Shown here piece by piece: positions 8,471 to 14,871 of a DNA stretch of 14,871 nucleotides; the first letter of the stretch is position 1; every line of letters begins with the position of its first letter. The notes beneath the pieces are model-generated. The model saw only the letters and a program-made list of their open reading frames with translations. It was not told where the DNA came from and made no database searches. The stretch is from RQOF01 sp964461135 (GTDB lineage Bacteria > Calditrichota > Calditrichia > RBG-13-44-9). The stretch covers positions 1 to 14,871 of the forward strand of contig CAYWTB010000108.1 of NCBI GenBank assembly GCA_964461135.1, in the 5' to 3' direction. The position numbers and the translations under genes are program-made.

Positions 8471-8527
8471 CCCGGGGCATAAACACCCTTACCTTCGGTA
8501 TAAATCATTTTTAGACAATACCCCGGA
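8471..8527 (-). other. Nested stem-loop in the gap before the RND operon
   Basis: On the minus-strand RNA, 8527-8518 (UCCGGGGUAU) pairs with 8480-8471 (AUGCCCCGGG) over 10 bp, two of them U-G wobbles. The 37-nt loop contains a second small hairpin, UACC-GAA-GGUA (8500-8490). It starts 39 nt after the stop codon of the M50B-like gene. No U-tract follows directly; the nearest T-run is about 20 nt further (8450-8444), so this is not a standard intrinsic terminator. It may be a 3'-end stabilising structure. The long loop makes the pairing uncertain. Confidence 0.35.
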
Positions 8528-8565
8528 GTTTAGAATATTCTTTGCGCGTTTTCCGGTATAACATT

Positions 8566-9246
8566 TTAGCCCGTAACAAAACCATCGATTATTTTTTCAG
8601 CTGCCACCTTTAGATATGAACTACTGGTTTGAATACCCTCCCAGACATAGGTCGAAATTCCTGCCCAGTTCCCCCCAAGTGAGGAGAGAATTATTCCCAG
8701 AAAGACAATATTGCTAAAGATAATCAGGACAATCGAAAAAATAAAGCCGGACATATGCAGGTCCGATTGTCCCACGTGAAATTCCCTTAACAGATTAATA
8801 ATATGAAACTGATAGGTAAAACCAAGAAAAAATATGACATATATTTCATAGGAGGAAGGGACCAGTAACTTTATTATGAGCATCACCGTCGCTGCCAGCG
8901 GAAAAAAATAGGGCGAAAGAGCTATAACAGCATTTCCCCCTTCAATGGTAATGACTCCTCCTTTCTTCCGTGAGGCAGCTATTGAATTAATTTTCTTGAA
9001 GAATAATATGGCAAACAGTGCATGGGTTAGTTCATGCTCCAGAGTACTCCAGAAATTTCCTCGTTTAGATAAAAAAATGGCCCATAATAAGGTGAATGCA
9101 AGAATTCCCGTTAAAAAAATAACGAACGGTGCGGGTTTCTTAAGCAGCTGAGGGAATATATTCATCAGAGCCCTGCTGAAACCTGGAATAGCGACAAGAG
9201 ATACAATTATGGTCAATATTTTTCCTGTTTTGCTGAGAAGAGTCAT
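8566..9246 (-). CDS. M50B-like integral membrane protein with HELTH zinc motif
   Basis: This is a 226-residue polytopic membrane protein. Hydrophobic segments lie near 10-30, 39-59, 66-83, 104-129, 133-150 and 167-192. The third carries LEHELTHALFA with H71-E72-x-x-H75, the zinc-binding motif of membrane metallopeptidases. Downstream, SPYFFP (111-116) and GQSDLHMSG (159-167, D162) resemble the later conserved regions of the M50B-like family and could supply a third ligand. No PDZ domain is present, unlike RseP. Whether it is an active protease is unproven. It stands alone: 279 nt separate it from the phosphatase upstream and 274 nt from the adaptor start downstream. The ATG has no clear ribosome site. 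The upstream gap (9247-9525) holds no convincing gene or promoter. Confidence 0.72.
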   Translation of the reverse strand: MTLLSKTGKILTIIVSLVAIPGFSRALMNIFPQLLKKPAPFVIFLTGILAFTLLWAIFLSKRGNFWSTLEHELTHALFAILFFKKINSIAASRKKGGVITIEGGNAVIALSPYFFPLAATVMLIIKLLVPSSYEIYVIFFLGFTYQFHIINLLREFHVGQSDLHMSGFIFSIVLIIFSNIVFLGIILSSLGGNWAGISTYVWEGIQTSSSYLKVAAEKIIDGFVTG

Positions 9247-9525
9247 TTTTTTTATGCAAGTTATATTTTATTCAGGTGGAAATAAATTTCTCAGAAGTCT
9301 TACCTGTTTGATTCAAAAAACATGTCACAACCCAGCCAGACTAATAATTTGCCATTTGAATTGTGTATAGATTAGTATTATTAGTTGAGTAATCGTTTAG
9401 TATGCACCTTAAAAATCGACAGTGATGTATCTGCCCTCGATTAATCAGCATCCATTCTGTGTTATTCATTCCAGGTTTCAATCCGGATTGATGAAGTAAA
9501 CACTCAGGGATATAAAAATCATTTT

Positions 9526-9996
9526 TTACACTTGTTGTTTGAGCAGAGGCAGAATACGTTTCATCTCTGTTTCAATCTCCCGGAATATCCGGCGATAAAA
9601 ATTCTTGGACATACCAATAGGATCATCAATGGCTAATTTTGCAGGTATCTTTTCTCTTCCGTATTCTCTGAGGGTCGATATTTTTTCATTTTCTGCAGGA
9701 AAGAAATAAATCAGGTCCTCTTTATGATCCGGAGTCATACAAAGAATTATATTATTGCTTTGAATATCCTGCGGTGTAATACTTTTGGAGCGATGATGTG
9801 CCAAATCCAGGCCATTCTCCCGGCACACTTCCACTGTGAGGTCAGAGGATTTCTGTCCATCCATGGCATAAATGCCGGCAGATTTAACTTGAAATAGTTT
9901 TTCAAGCCCGGCATCCCTAATCATTTTCTGCAATATTGTTTCACCCATTGGGCTGCGGCATACATTGGCCGTGCAGACCACAAGAATATTATACAT
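9526..9996 (-). CDS. Low-molecular-weight protein phosphatase (LMW-PTP family)
   Basis: This 156-residue cytosolic phosphatase has its active-site loop at the N-terminus, VCTANVCRSP (7-16). C8 is the nucleophile and R14 closes the CX5R loop. The general acid is D125 in DDPIG (124-128), at the expected C-terminal place. The length is standard. Substrates are phosphotyrosine proteins or, in the YwlE branch, phosphoarginine proteins. In YwlE a Thr precedes the second Cys and sets arginine specificity. Here that residue is V12, which favours tyrosine. The start is firm: AGGAGA lies 4 nt before the ATG. It is 39 nt downstream of tsaC, an arrangement like ywlC and ywlE in Bacillus, and probably the last gene of that operon. 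A role in polysaccharide kinase control is possible but not shown by its neighbours. Confidence 0.93.
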   Translation of the reverse strand: MYNILVVCTANVCRSPMGETILQKMIRDAGLEKLFQVKSAGIYAMDGQKSSDLTVEVCRENGLDLAHHRSKSITPQDIQSNNIILCMTPDHKEDLIYFFPAENEKISTLREYGREKIPAKLAIDDPIGMSKNFYRRIFREIETEMKRILPLLKQQV

Positions 9997-10035
9997 GAGT
10001 CTCCTGAATGAATTAAAGATCTAAAATTTAATAGA

Positions 10036-10680
10036 TTAATGATCTTCTGCAATATGTTTTTCAAGAAGTGCCCATGGAACGGCCCCGGACCGTATCAGCT
10101 GGGCTGTTTTCTTTTTAACATCAATCCGGATGATAGTAGAGGGTTTTTTTTCCGGTGTCTCACCTCCATCCAGTACCAGAGGAAATGCCGAAAGAAAGGA
10201 TGATGGAAGGTCGTCCGGGATGTTTACCGCAGGTTGTCCGGAAAGATTGGCGCTGGTGCTGACAATGGGTCTTCCCGTACCGTCCAACAGGCGGTTGCTC
10301 AACGGATGATTGGGATACCGGAATCCCAGCAAGGGGAACTGGTTCCAGAAATCAGGCTTAATTTTCCTCAGGCGCGGGAGGAGTACCGTGACCGGTGCCG
10401 GGAAAATCCGTTCAAGCATCCTTTGCAGCCAGTCAGCCTTTTGTCCGCTAATACTCAGCATCTCCCGGGTATCGTTTACCATTATGGAAAATGGCTGGGA
10501 AGCCGATCTTGATTTTGCTTCAATTATCTTTTCGATGGCTTTGCGGCTGCAGAATAATCCCGCAAGGCCATATACAGTCTCAGTGGGATGTACAATCACC
10601 TCTTCGTCCAACAGGTATTTTACTGCCGAAGCGATTATCCCCGGATCCGGGTTATTCTGATCAATTCTGATGACGTTCAT
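10036..10680 (-). CDS. tsaC: Threonylcarbamoyl-AMP synthase (TsaC/YrdC/YwlC)
   Basis: This enzyme makes L-threonylcarbamoyladenylate from threonine, bicarbonate and ATP, the first step of the t6A modification at position 37 of tRNAs that read ANN codons. The 214-residue protein is a single YrdC domain without the C-terminal Sua5 extension. Visible motifs are HPTETVYGLAG (31-41), KSRSASQPFSIMV (56-68, the substrate-binding KxR region), GFRYPNHPLS (119-128), STSANLSGQ (141-149), PSTIIRID (180-187) and IRSGAVPW (196-203). The ATG lies 20 bp inside the end of the GT9 gene in another frame, so the two are almost certainly co-transcribed. No strong ribosome site precedes it, which suggests coupling to the upstream gene. 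Confidence 0.94.
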   Translation of the reverse strand: MNVIRIDQNNPDPGIIASAVKYLLDEEVIVHPTETVYGLAGLFCSRKAIEKIIEAKSRSASQPFSIMVNDTREMLSISGQKADWLQRMLERIFPAPVTVLLPRLRKIKPDFWNQFPLLGFRYPNHPLSNRLLDGTGRPIVSTSANLSGQPAVNIPDDLPSSFLSAFPLVLDGGETPEKKPSTIIRIDVKKKTAQLIRSGAVPWALLEKHIAEDH

Positions 10681-11734
10681 GAATCATTTTCCATGCTATA
10701 TCAAACACCATGTCCGGTGTAAGATCCAGCATGCATTTAAAATGTTTTAAGGGGCATTTATTCCGGCCGTGATCTGTACAGGGGCGGCAAGATAATCCAT
10801 GAACTTCTGCCACCCGGTCATTCAGCCCGAAAGGAAAAAAACCAAAGGCAGGGACAGTACAGCCAAAAATGGTGAGAACCGGTGTTCTCACAGCGTTGCC
10901 CATGTGCGTCGGTGCGCTGTCATTACTGATAAGCAGGCGGCAGCGTCGGATAATATCAGCAGACTGCCGGATGGTGAATAATCCGGATGCATCATAAACC
11001 CTGGATTCTGTCATGTTGATAATATCATTAATTAACGTTTTATCCGTTTTTGATCCAATAAAAATGACCGTCCATTTTTCCGATTTAAATTTTGCGGTCA
11101 GCTTTGCCCAATAATCAGGTGGCCAGCGTTTGGTCGGCCATATTGATCCCGGCGCCAGGCAGACCAGATTACCCGAGACATCTATACCCTGGTTGATCAT
11201 CCATTCGCTGATTATTTCCCGGTCCGAAAAATCGGGGTGAATATCGGGCAATTGTCTGCCGCTAATTTGGATATTCAATGGATTAAGCAGTCGAAAGTTT
11301 CGTTCAATTTCGTGAACCGGTGCAGAATAGGGAACCGCATCAGTAAAGAGAAACGCACCGCTGCTGCGATCGAAACCAATTCGGCGGGGAATTCCTGCCA
11401 GATAAACCAGGAATGCACTGCGCAGTGAACGGTGGGGGACGATGGCCAGATCGAATTGTTCCTTTTTGAGAGTCCTGCCAAATTTCACCAGGTTGGCCAG
11501 TCCCGCATCCGTTCCCCGCTTGTCATAAATCCACAGCCGGTCAATATAGGGAAGTGTCTCCACAGTATTTCTGGAGGCCGGAATGGTCATAAAATGAATT
11601 TCAGTTTTCGGATAATTTTCAGCAAGAACTCGTATTAACGGTGTGATCAGGATAACATCACCAATGAAGGCAGTTTGAACGATAAGAATTTTCTTAAAAT
11701 TCGCTGCTGCCGTTAGTTCTGATATTACTTTCAC
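10661..11734 (-). CDS. waaF: Glycosyltransferase family 9, lipopolysaccharide heptosyltransferase II-like
   Basis: This 357-residue GT-B enzyme most likely adds a heptose to the LPS inner core from ADP-heptose at the cytoplasmic face of the inner membrane. The N-terminal domain opens with KKILIVQTAFIGDVILITPL (14-33), a glycine-loop start typical of the family. The C-terminal nucleotide-sugar domain has LAPGSIWPTKRWPPDYWAKL (193-212), NDSAPTHMGNA (271-281) and CRPCTDHGRNKCPLKHFKCM (316-335), a Cys-rich block characteristic of WaaF-type proteins. The start codon is GTG with a weak ribosome site; no later ATG would keep the first motif. It is 44 nt downstream of the NTF2-like gene and overlaps tsaC. 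Heptosyltransferase I or a capsule GT9 enzyme is the alternative. Confidence 0.87.
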   Translation of the reverse strand: MKVISELTAAANFKKILIVQTAFIGDVILITPLIRVLAENYPKTEIHFMTIPASRNTVETLPYIDRLWIYDKRGTDAGLANLVKFGRTLKKEQFDLAIVPHRSLRSAFLVYLAGIPRRIGFDRSSGAFLFTDAVPYSAPVHEIERNFRLLNPLNIQISGRQLPDIHPDFSDREIISEWMINQGIDVSGNLVCLAPGSIWPTKRWPPDYWAKLTAKFKSEKWTVIFIGSKTDKTLINDIINMTESRVYDASGLFTIRQSADIIRRCRLLISNDSAPTHMGNAVRTPVLTIFGCTVPAFGFFPFGLNDRVAEVHGLSCRPCTDHGRNKCPLKHFKCMLDLTPDMVFDIAWKMIHERHQN

Positions 11735-11778
11735 GAGATTCTGTTTTCTGTTACCTGCGAGGTGTTGCTGGTTTCCTG

Positions 11779-12162
11779 TTAATGAGCACGGGAGAAATGT
11801 TCATGGACAATTTTCCATGATTCGCCATTCCTGTGATATACATGAGTTCCCCGGCCGGGGATTTCCACCCTTTTATTGCCCGTTTTCAGTGTGACACGCC
11901 AGTAAAAGCTGAGTATGGCTGTATCATTATAGCGGCTGGCAGTAGGGTCTATGATTTCATAGGATACCGAATCTGCTTCCGATAAATAGTATTCAAAGGT
12001 TTTTTTTAATTCCTCCTTACCTTTGAAGCGATCGTGCTCTGTGGAAGAGAATCCGTTCACATCTTCAGCAAAATATCGCAGTAAGTCTGCAATATTATTT
12101 TTGTTAAAAGCCTCTGCACATTTCTTCTCAATGCCGACCAGTTCATCAAGAATTGCTGCCAT
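11779..12162 (-). CDS. NTF2/SnoaL-like (DUF4440-type) small protein
   Basis: This 127-residue cytosolic protein is predicted to be an alpha+beta cone fold. An N-terminal helical region, LDELVGIEKKCAEAFNKNN (5-23), is followed by LLRYFAEDV (27-35) and a beta-rich half that ends NGESWKIVHEHFSR (112-125). The last motif is typical of the DUF4440/SnoaL family. Members include polyketide cyclases, isomerases and many proteins of unknown role, and nothing here fixes a reaction. The start is well supported: AGGAGG lies 10 nt before the ATG. It sits 82 nt after the response-regulator gene and 44 nt before the GT9 gene. The segment after the regulator's stop codon contains CTCCTCC, which could pair with this ribosome site. 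Confidence 0.85.
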   Translation of the reverse strand: MAAILDELVGIEKKCAEAFNKNNIADLLRYFAEDVNGFSSTEHDRFKGKEELKKTFEYYLSEADSVSYEIIDPTASRYNDTAILSFYWRVTLKTGNKRVEIPGRGTHVYHRNGESWKIVHEHFSRAH

Positions 12163-12244
12163 GAAAGCCCCTCCTCTTTTGTTTGGATATATTACACTTC
12201 TAAATTACTAAATTTTATTCGGAAAACAAATGGAGGAGAAAGGA

Positions 12245-12613
12245 TTAATTGGTAGAAATAATACAATTCACCAGTTCATTCAGATCAAAGGGCTTCGTAA
12301 GGTAGGCAATGATGCCCAATTTATCCAGCTCCTGTTTTTGTAATTGATCTTCCGAACCGGTGGTGATTATTATCGGCAACTCAGGATATTTTTTCCGGAA
12401 TTCACGGCAAATCTTTTTTCCGTCAAGATCAGGAAGTGTAAGATCCAGAATGACAGACTGTATGTGGGAAGAATGTTTGCGGAATTTTTTTCTTCCTTCC
12501 TTACCCGTAAAAGCTGTGAGGACTTTAAAACCTTTGATCTCCAGTAGTTTTTTAATCAGGAACAGGAGATCATAGTCATCCTCGATAATCAACACATGTC
12601 TGTCTTCAGGCAT
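12245..12613 (-). CDS. Single-domain response regulator (CheY-like receiver)
   Basis: This 122-residue protein is one receiver domain with no DNA-binding or enzymatic output domain. The acidic pocket is E11-D12-D13 in IIEDDYDL (9-16). The phosphoacceptor is D57 in VILDLTLPDLDG (54-65). The switch Thr is T85 in IITTGSED (82-89), and the conserved Lys is K107 in LTKPFD (105-110). All catalytic residues are intact, so phosphorylation is expected. It presumably acts by protein-protein contact or as a phosphorelay intermediate. No histidine kinase is encoded nearby, making it an orphan. The ATG has no clear ribosome site. It follows a 237-nt gap that contains a promoter-like sequence. Confidence 0.92.
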   Translation of the reverse strand: MPEDRHVLIIEDDYDLLFLIKKLLEIKGFKVLTAFTGKEGRKKFRKHSSHIQSVILDLTLPDLDGKKICREFRKKYPELPIIITTGSEDQLQKQELDKLGIIAYLTKPFDLNELVNCIISTN

Positions 12614-12662
12614 AGGTTTCTGGGATAATATAGTTTATCATTAATCAATAGTCGGAATATTT

Positions 12663-12846
12663 CAACATTTATTTAACTCAGAGTCTTATTTGATGCATTT
12701 TTCTGCAAAGTTAAACTGGGATTCTTTTTTTAGACGGTTTCAGTATTTATTCATCTGAAATACAGCTCTCTCCTTTTTATGTCAATAATTTTTTCAATCT
12801 TTGACCAGAAAATCAGATAAAACGCTTTTAATTCCAACATTTATTT
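12663..12846. repeat. Pair of exact 12-nt direct repeats in the gap before the response regulator
   Basis: CAACATTTATTT occurs at 12663-12674 and again at 12835-12846, near the two ends of the 237-nt gap between fbp and the response-regulator gene. The flanking bases are also similar (TT or TC before the repeat). They could be paired operator half-sites around the promoter-like sequence at 12757-12785. The sequence is AT-rich, so chance is not excluded. Confidence 0.3.
12757..12785 (-). promoter_or_regulatory. Candidate promoter for the response-regulator transcript
   Basis: The minus strand has a perfect -35 TTGACA (12785-12780), a 17-nt spacer, and TATTTC (12762-12757) at the -10 place, matching the consensus at 4 of 6 positions. 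The predicted start near 12750 leaves a 5' leader of about 137 nt. A second weak candidate closer to the gene (TATATT near 12630) cannot be excluded. Confidence 0.45.
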
Positions 12847-12850
12847 CAGA

Positions 12851-13873
12851 TTATTCACTACGTTTTTCCTGTATAAAATCTTCTGCAATTTTAACATCCT
12901 CTTCACTACCGATAATCAGAGGAATACGCTGGTGTAGTTTTTCTGGTTTAATATCCAGGATTCTGCTGTATCCATTTGACGCCTTCCCTCCCGCCTGTTC
13001 CACGATAAATGCCAGAGGATTGGCTTCATACATCAACCGCAGTTTTCCCTGGGTATGTGAGGGCGACCTATTATCACCCGGGTAGAGAAAAATTCCGCCA
13101 TACAGAAGATTACGATGAAAATCCGCCACCAGTGATCCGATATAGCGTGAATTCATTGGACGCCCATCATCAGGTACGGCTCGCTTGGCCCATCGGACGT
13201 AATTGCGAATCCCCTCTTCCCAATAGTCGATGTAGCTTTCATTAATGCTGTACGTTTTTCCCTTTTTGGGAATTTTCATATCCGGGTGAGAGAGGACGAA
13301 TTCACCATAACTGGGATCCAGGGTAAAACCGTGGACACCGCTTCCGGTAGAATATACCATCATGGTACTGGATCCATAAATAATGTATCCCGCTGCAACT
13401 TGCCTGTTTCCCGGTTGTATAAGATCCTCCTCACTACCCAATTTACCATCGGGAGTTATACGACGAAAAATACTGAAGATGGTTCCGATACTGACATTTG
13501 CATCAATATTAGATGAACCATCCAGGGGATCAAAGCAGCAGACATAACGGCCAATGGGGTAATTCGATGGGATGGGAATAATACCCTCGGCCTCCTCTGA
13601 GGCCAGCGCACATAGTTGACCGCCATGTACCAGTGCCCGGACCATGGTTCGGTTAGCAAACACGTCCAGTTTTTCCTGCTTTTCACCATATACATTCATA
13701 CCCCCTGCTTTCCCCAGGATATCCAATAGACCGGCCTTATTCACATAGTATGAAATTATTTTACCGACCAGGGCTATATCGGTAAGGAGGGCGGTAAACG
13801 CACCGGTAGCTTCAGGATATTTTCGTTCCTGCTCAATAATATGTCTATTCAAAGTTTCAACGAAATTAGACAT
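12851..13873 (-). CDS. fbp: Fructose-1,6-bisphosphatase, class I
   Basis: This 340-residue cytosolic enzyme hydrolyses fructose 1,6-bisphosphate to fructose 6-phosphate, the committed step of gluconeogenesis and also part of the Calvin cycle. Metal-binding and catalytic motifs are present: SEEAEG (92-97), FDPLDGSSNIDANVSIGT (114-131), and in the C-terminal half NSRYIGSLVADFHRNL and GKLRLMYEANPLAF, the latter carrying the substrate-binding Lys. Length and N-terminus match bacterial class I enzymes. The start is firm, with GGGAGG 6 nt before the ATG. It lies 70 nt downstream of the universal stress protein gene. A promoter-like sequence and a short palindrome in that gap suggest independent initiation. 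Nothing in the window indicates carbon fixation, so gluconeogenesis is the likely role. Confidence 0.97.
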   Translation of the reverse strand: MSNFVETLNRHIIEQERKYPEATGAFTALLTDIALVGKIISYYVNKAGLLDILGKAGGMNVYGEKQEKLDVFANRTMVRALVHGGQLCALASEEAEGIIPIPSNYPIGRYVCCFDPLDGSSNIDANVSIGTIFSIFRRITPDGKLGSEEDLIQPGNRQVAAGYIIYGSSTMMVYSTGSGVHGFTLDPSYGEFVLSHPDMKIPKKGKTYSINESYIDYWEEGIRNYVRWAKRAVPDDGRPMNSRYIGSLVADFHRNLLYGGIFLYPGDNRSPSHTQGKLRLMYEANPLAFIVEQAGGKASNGYSRILDIKPEKLHQRIPLIIGSEEDVKIAEDFIQEKRSE

Positions 13874-13878
13874 AAAGT

Positions 13879-13891
13879 ACCTCCCGGAGGT
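13879..13891 (-). promoter_or_regulatory. Short palindrome covering the fbp ribosome site
   Basis: Six-base arms ACCTCC and GGAGGT flank one central base. The arm nearest the gene on the minus strand is the fbp Shine-Dalgarno. The predicted transcription start (about 13889) falls inside it. It could be an operator, or an anti-Shine-Dalgarno pairing of limited strength because the loop is too tight. Palindromes of this size occur by chance, so confidence is low. Confidence 0.25.
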
Positions 13892-13895
13892 TTTT

Positions 13896-13924
13896 TTTAT
13901 ATGTTTTTATCAAAAACTGTTCAA
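13896..13924 (-). promoter_or_regulatory. Candidate promoter of fbp
   Basis: The minus strand has TTGAAC (13924-13919), exactly 17 nt, then TATAAA (13901-13896). These match the consensus at 4 of 6 and 5 of 6 positions. The leader would be about 16 nt and include the ribosome site. This suggests fbp can be transcribed separately from the stress-protein gene upstream. Confidence 0.55.
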
Positions 13925-13943
13925 CATTAACAGAAATGTACTG

Positions 13944-14783
13944 TCAGCGGGCAATAAGAACTGGAACGGCTGCTTTTCGCATGGTCTGCACGGTTGTGCT
14001 GCCCAGTATGGCTTCTCTGATCCTTGAATGACCATAGGATCCCATTATGATAAGATCCGACCGGCTTTCATTGGCTATCTGGATAATCTTCTCATCGGCA
14101 TCTCCCTGGACAATTCTTTGTTCTATCTTTCCCAGGTTATAGGGTATCAGATAATCTATCGCCTCCTTCAGAGTAGCTTTCCCGTCTTCTTCTGATTCAT
14201 TCACATTGAGGAGCAGCAGCGGCAGATTTAATTTGGAGGCAAAAAAAGCAGCCAGGGCCAGTGCTTTACTGGCATTTTCACTGCCGTCATATGCGACAAG
14301 AATTTTACTGAATTTCCCGAATTCCTTTGGCGTAACCAGAATGGGTTTAATACAGAGACGAGATAGTGACTCCAGGGTGGCACCCAGCATCTTGTCACTC
14401 CATTTCGCAAATTCACCCCGGGCACCCAGAATGACCATATCCGTCAACCGTGCTTTATCACAGATAATATCTACCGGATTACCACTCTCCTTTTCCAGCA
14501 CATATTGCAACTTTTCCTTTTGAAGGATTTTTTCCGTTTTCTTTAATACCTCGTCAGCCTTTTGCTCCAGAATTTTCTGCGATTCTTCCTGATAACCGGT
14601 GGAAGGTATGATTGGAGCAAAACCCTCCACTCCAATAGCTACCGCCCACTCAAAGATCCGGATGTCGATCACCGTCAGAACCCGCAAATACGCATCAAAT
14701 TTTTTGGATAATTCGATACCGTATTTAAGCACCGGTTCCGTATAAGCCGATCCATCCACAGCGAGCAAGATTGATTTAATCAT
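13944..14783 (-). CDS. Universal stress protein with two tandem UspA domains
   Basis: This 279-residue cytosolic protein has two UspA domains, about 1-152 and 157-279. Each opens with a characteristic strand and Asp: ILLAVDGS (5-12) and ILVAYDGSEN (161-170). The second domain has the full ATP-binding pattern G-2x-G-9x-G-S (G248, G251, G261, S262). The first has one extra residue in the spacing and Ala in place of Ser/Thr (G120, G123, G134, A135), so only the second domain is confidently nucleotide-binding. The first domain also has an insertion with IFEWAVAIGVEG (43-54). Such proteins support survival under starvation or stress. The ATG follows GAGG by 5 nt. The 88-nt region upstream holds only a weak promoter-like pair (TTAAGG, 17 nt, TATAAC at 14834-14806). 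It is followed by fbp. Confidence 0.93.
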   Translation of the reverse strand: MIKSILLAVDGSAYTEPVLKYGIELSKKFDAYLRVLTVIDIRIFEWAVAIGVEGFAPIIPSTGYQEESQKILEQKADEVLKKTEKILQKEKLQYVLEKESGNPVDIICDKARLTDMVILGARGEFAKWSDKMLGATLESLSRLCIKPILVTPKEFGKFSKILVAYDGSENASKALALAAFFASKLNLPLLLLNVNESEEDGKATLKEAIDYLIPYNLGKIEQRIVQGDADEKIIQIANESRSDLIIMGSYGHSRIREAILGSTTVQTMRKAAVPVLIAR

Positions 14784-14871
14784 ATACGCCTCAGAATAAT
14801 TTTTTGTTATAAATTAAAATGATTATGCCCTTAACTCCGCAAAAGTTATCGTATGAGTATGAGCACAGGTA

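Noticed and set aside
8373..8561. Plus-strand 62-residue open frame in the gap before the RND operon
   Set aside because: It has no ribosome site or family resemblance and lies over the predicted promoter and stem-loop on the other strand.
9478..9491. Perfect 14-nt palindrome TCAATCCGGATTGA just after the phosphatase gene
   Set aside because: About one such palindrome is expected by chance in a window this size. It is not followed by a T-run and not next to a clear promoter, so no function is claimed.
8566..9996. Idea that the M50B-like protein, phosphatase and TsaC form one novel system with the efflux pump
   Set aside because: Gaps of 279 nt and 274 nt flank the M50B-like gene, and TsaC and the phosphatase are common housekeeping neighbours. 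Nothing links them functionally beyond shared strand.

Overview
The window reads as a chromosomal segment from a diderm (Gram-negative-type) bacterium. It has moderate GC, AT-rich intergenic gaps, RND efflux machinery, and an LPS heptosyltransferase-like GT9 enzyme. Every supported gene lies on the minus strand, so transcription runs from the right end to the left. The tRNA-Ala promoter is close to the sigma-70 consensus (TTGACA, 17 nt, TATATT), which argues against Bacteroidota proper, where the promoter motif differs. The protein mix would fit an FCB-superphylum lineage such as Calditrichota, Marinimicrobia or KSB1, or a deltaproteobacterial-type lineage. That placement is only an inference.

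From right to left in transcription order: (1) A tandem-domain universal stress protein (14783-13944) is followed by class I fructose-1,6-bisphosphatase (13873-12851), which has its own promoter-like sequence. (2) A single-domain response regulator (12613-12245) and an NTF2/SnoaL-like protein (12162-11779) follow. (3) A likely operon comes next: GT9 glycosyltransferase (11734-10661), the threonylcarbamoyl-AMP synthase TsaC (10680-10036, overlapping by 20 bp) and a low-molecular-weight protein phosphatase (9996-9526). (4) A stand-alone M50B-like membrane protein with an HELTH motif occupies 9246-8566. (5) An RND efflux operon follows: a lipoprotein-type adaptor (start revised to a TTG at 8291) and two different RND permeases (7045-3575 and 3578-438) whose reading frames overlap by ATGA. 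No outer-membrane channel gene is present. (6) tRNA-Ala(GGC) (248-173), with a near-consensus promoter, precedes a tRNA-Cys(GCA) cut by the left window edge. A 30-nt-arm imperfect inverted repeat sits between the two tRNAs.

The efflux operon is the most distinctive module. One adaptor serves two non-identical permeases, suggesting a mixed pump in the manner of MdtABC. The first permease carries about 85 extra residues, probably two additional membrane segments, between TM6 and TM7, plus a charged insertion in its first periplasmic half. Both permeases keep only one acidic residue in TM4 and have Asn where AcrB has the TM10 lysine. The other genes are housekeeping: gluconeogenesis, tRNA t6A modification, LPS core assembly and stress signalling.

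I found no CRISPR array, insertion sequence, prophage, toxin-antitoxin pair or defence system. No intergenic stretch exceeds 300 bases; the longest, 9247-9525, contains no convincing gene. I found no strong intrinsic terminator.
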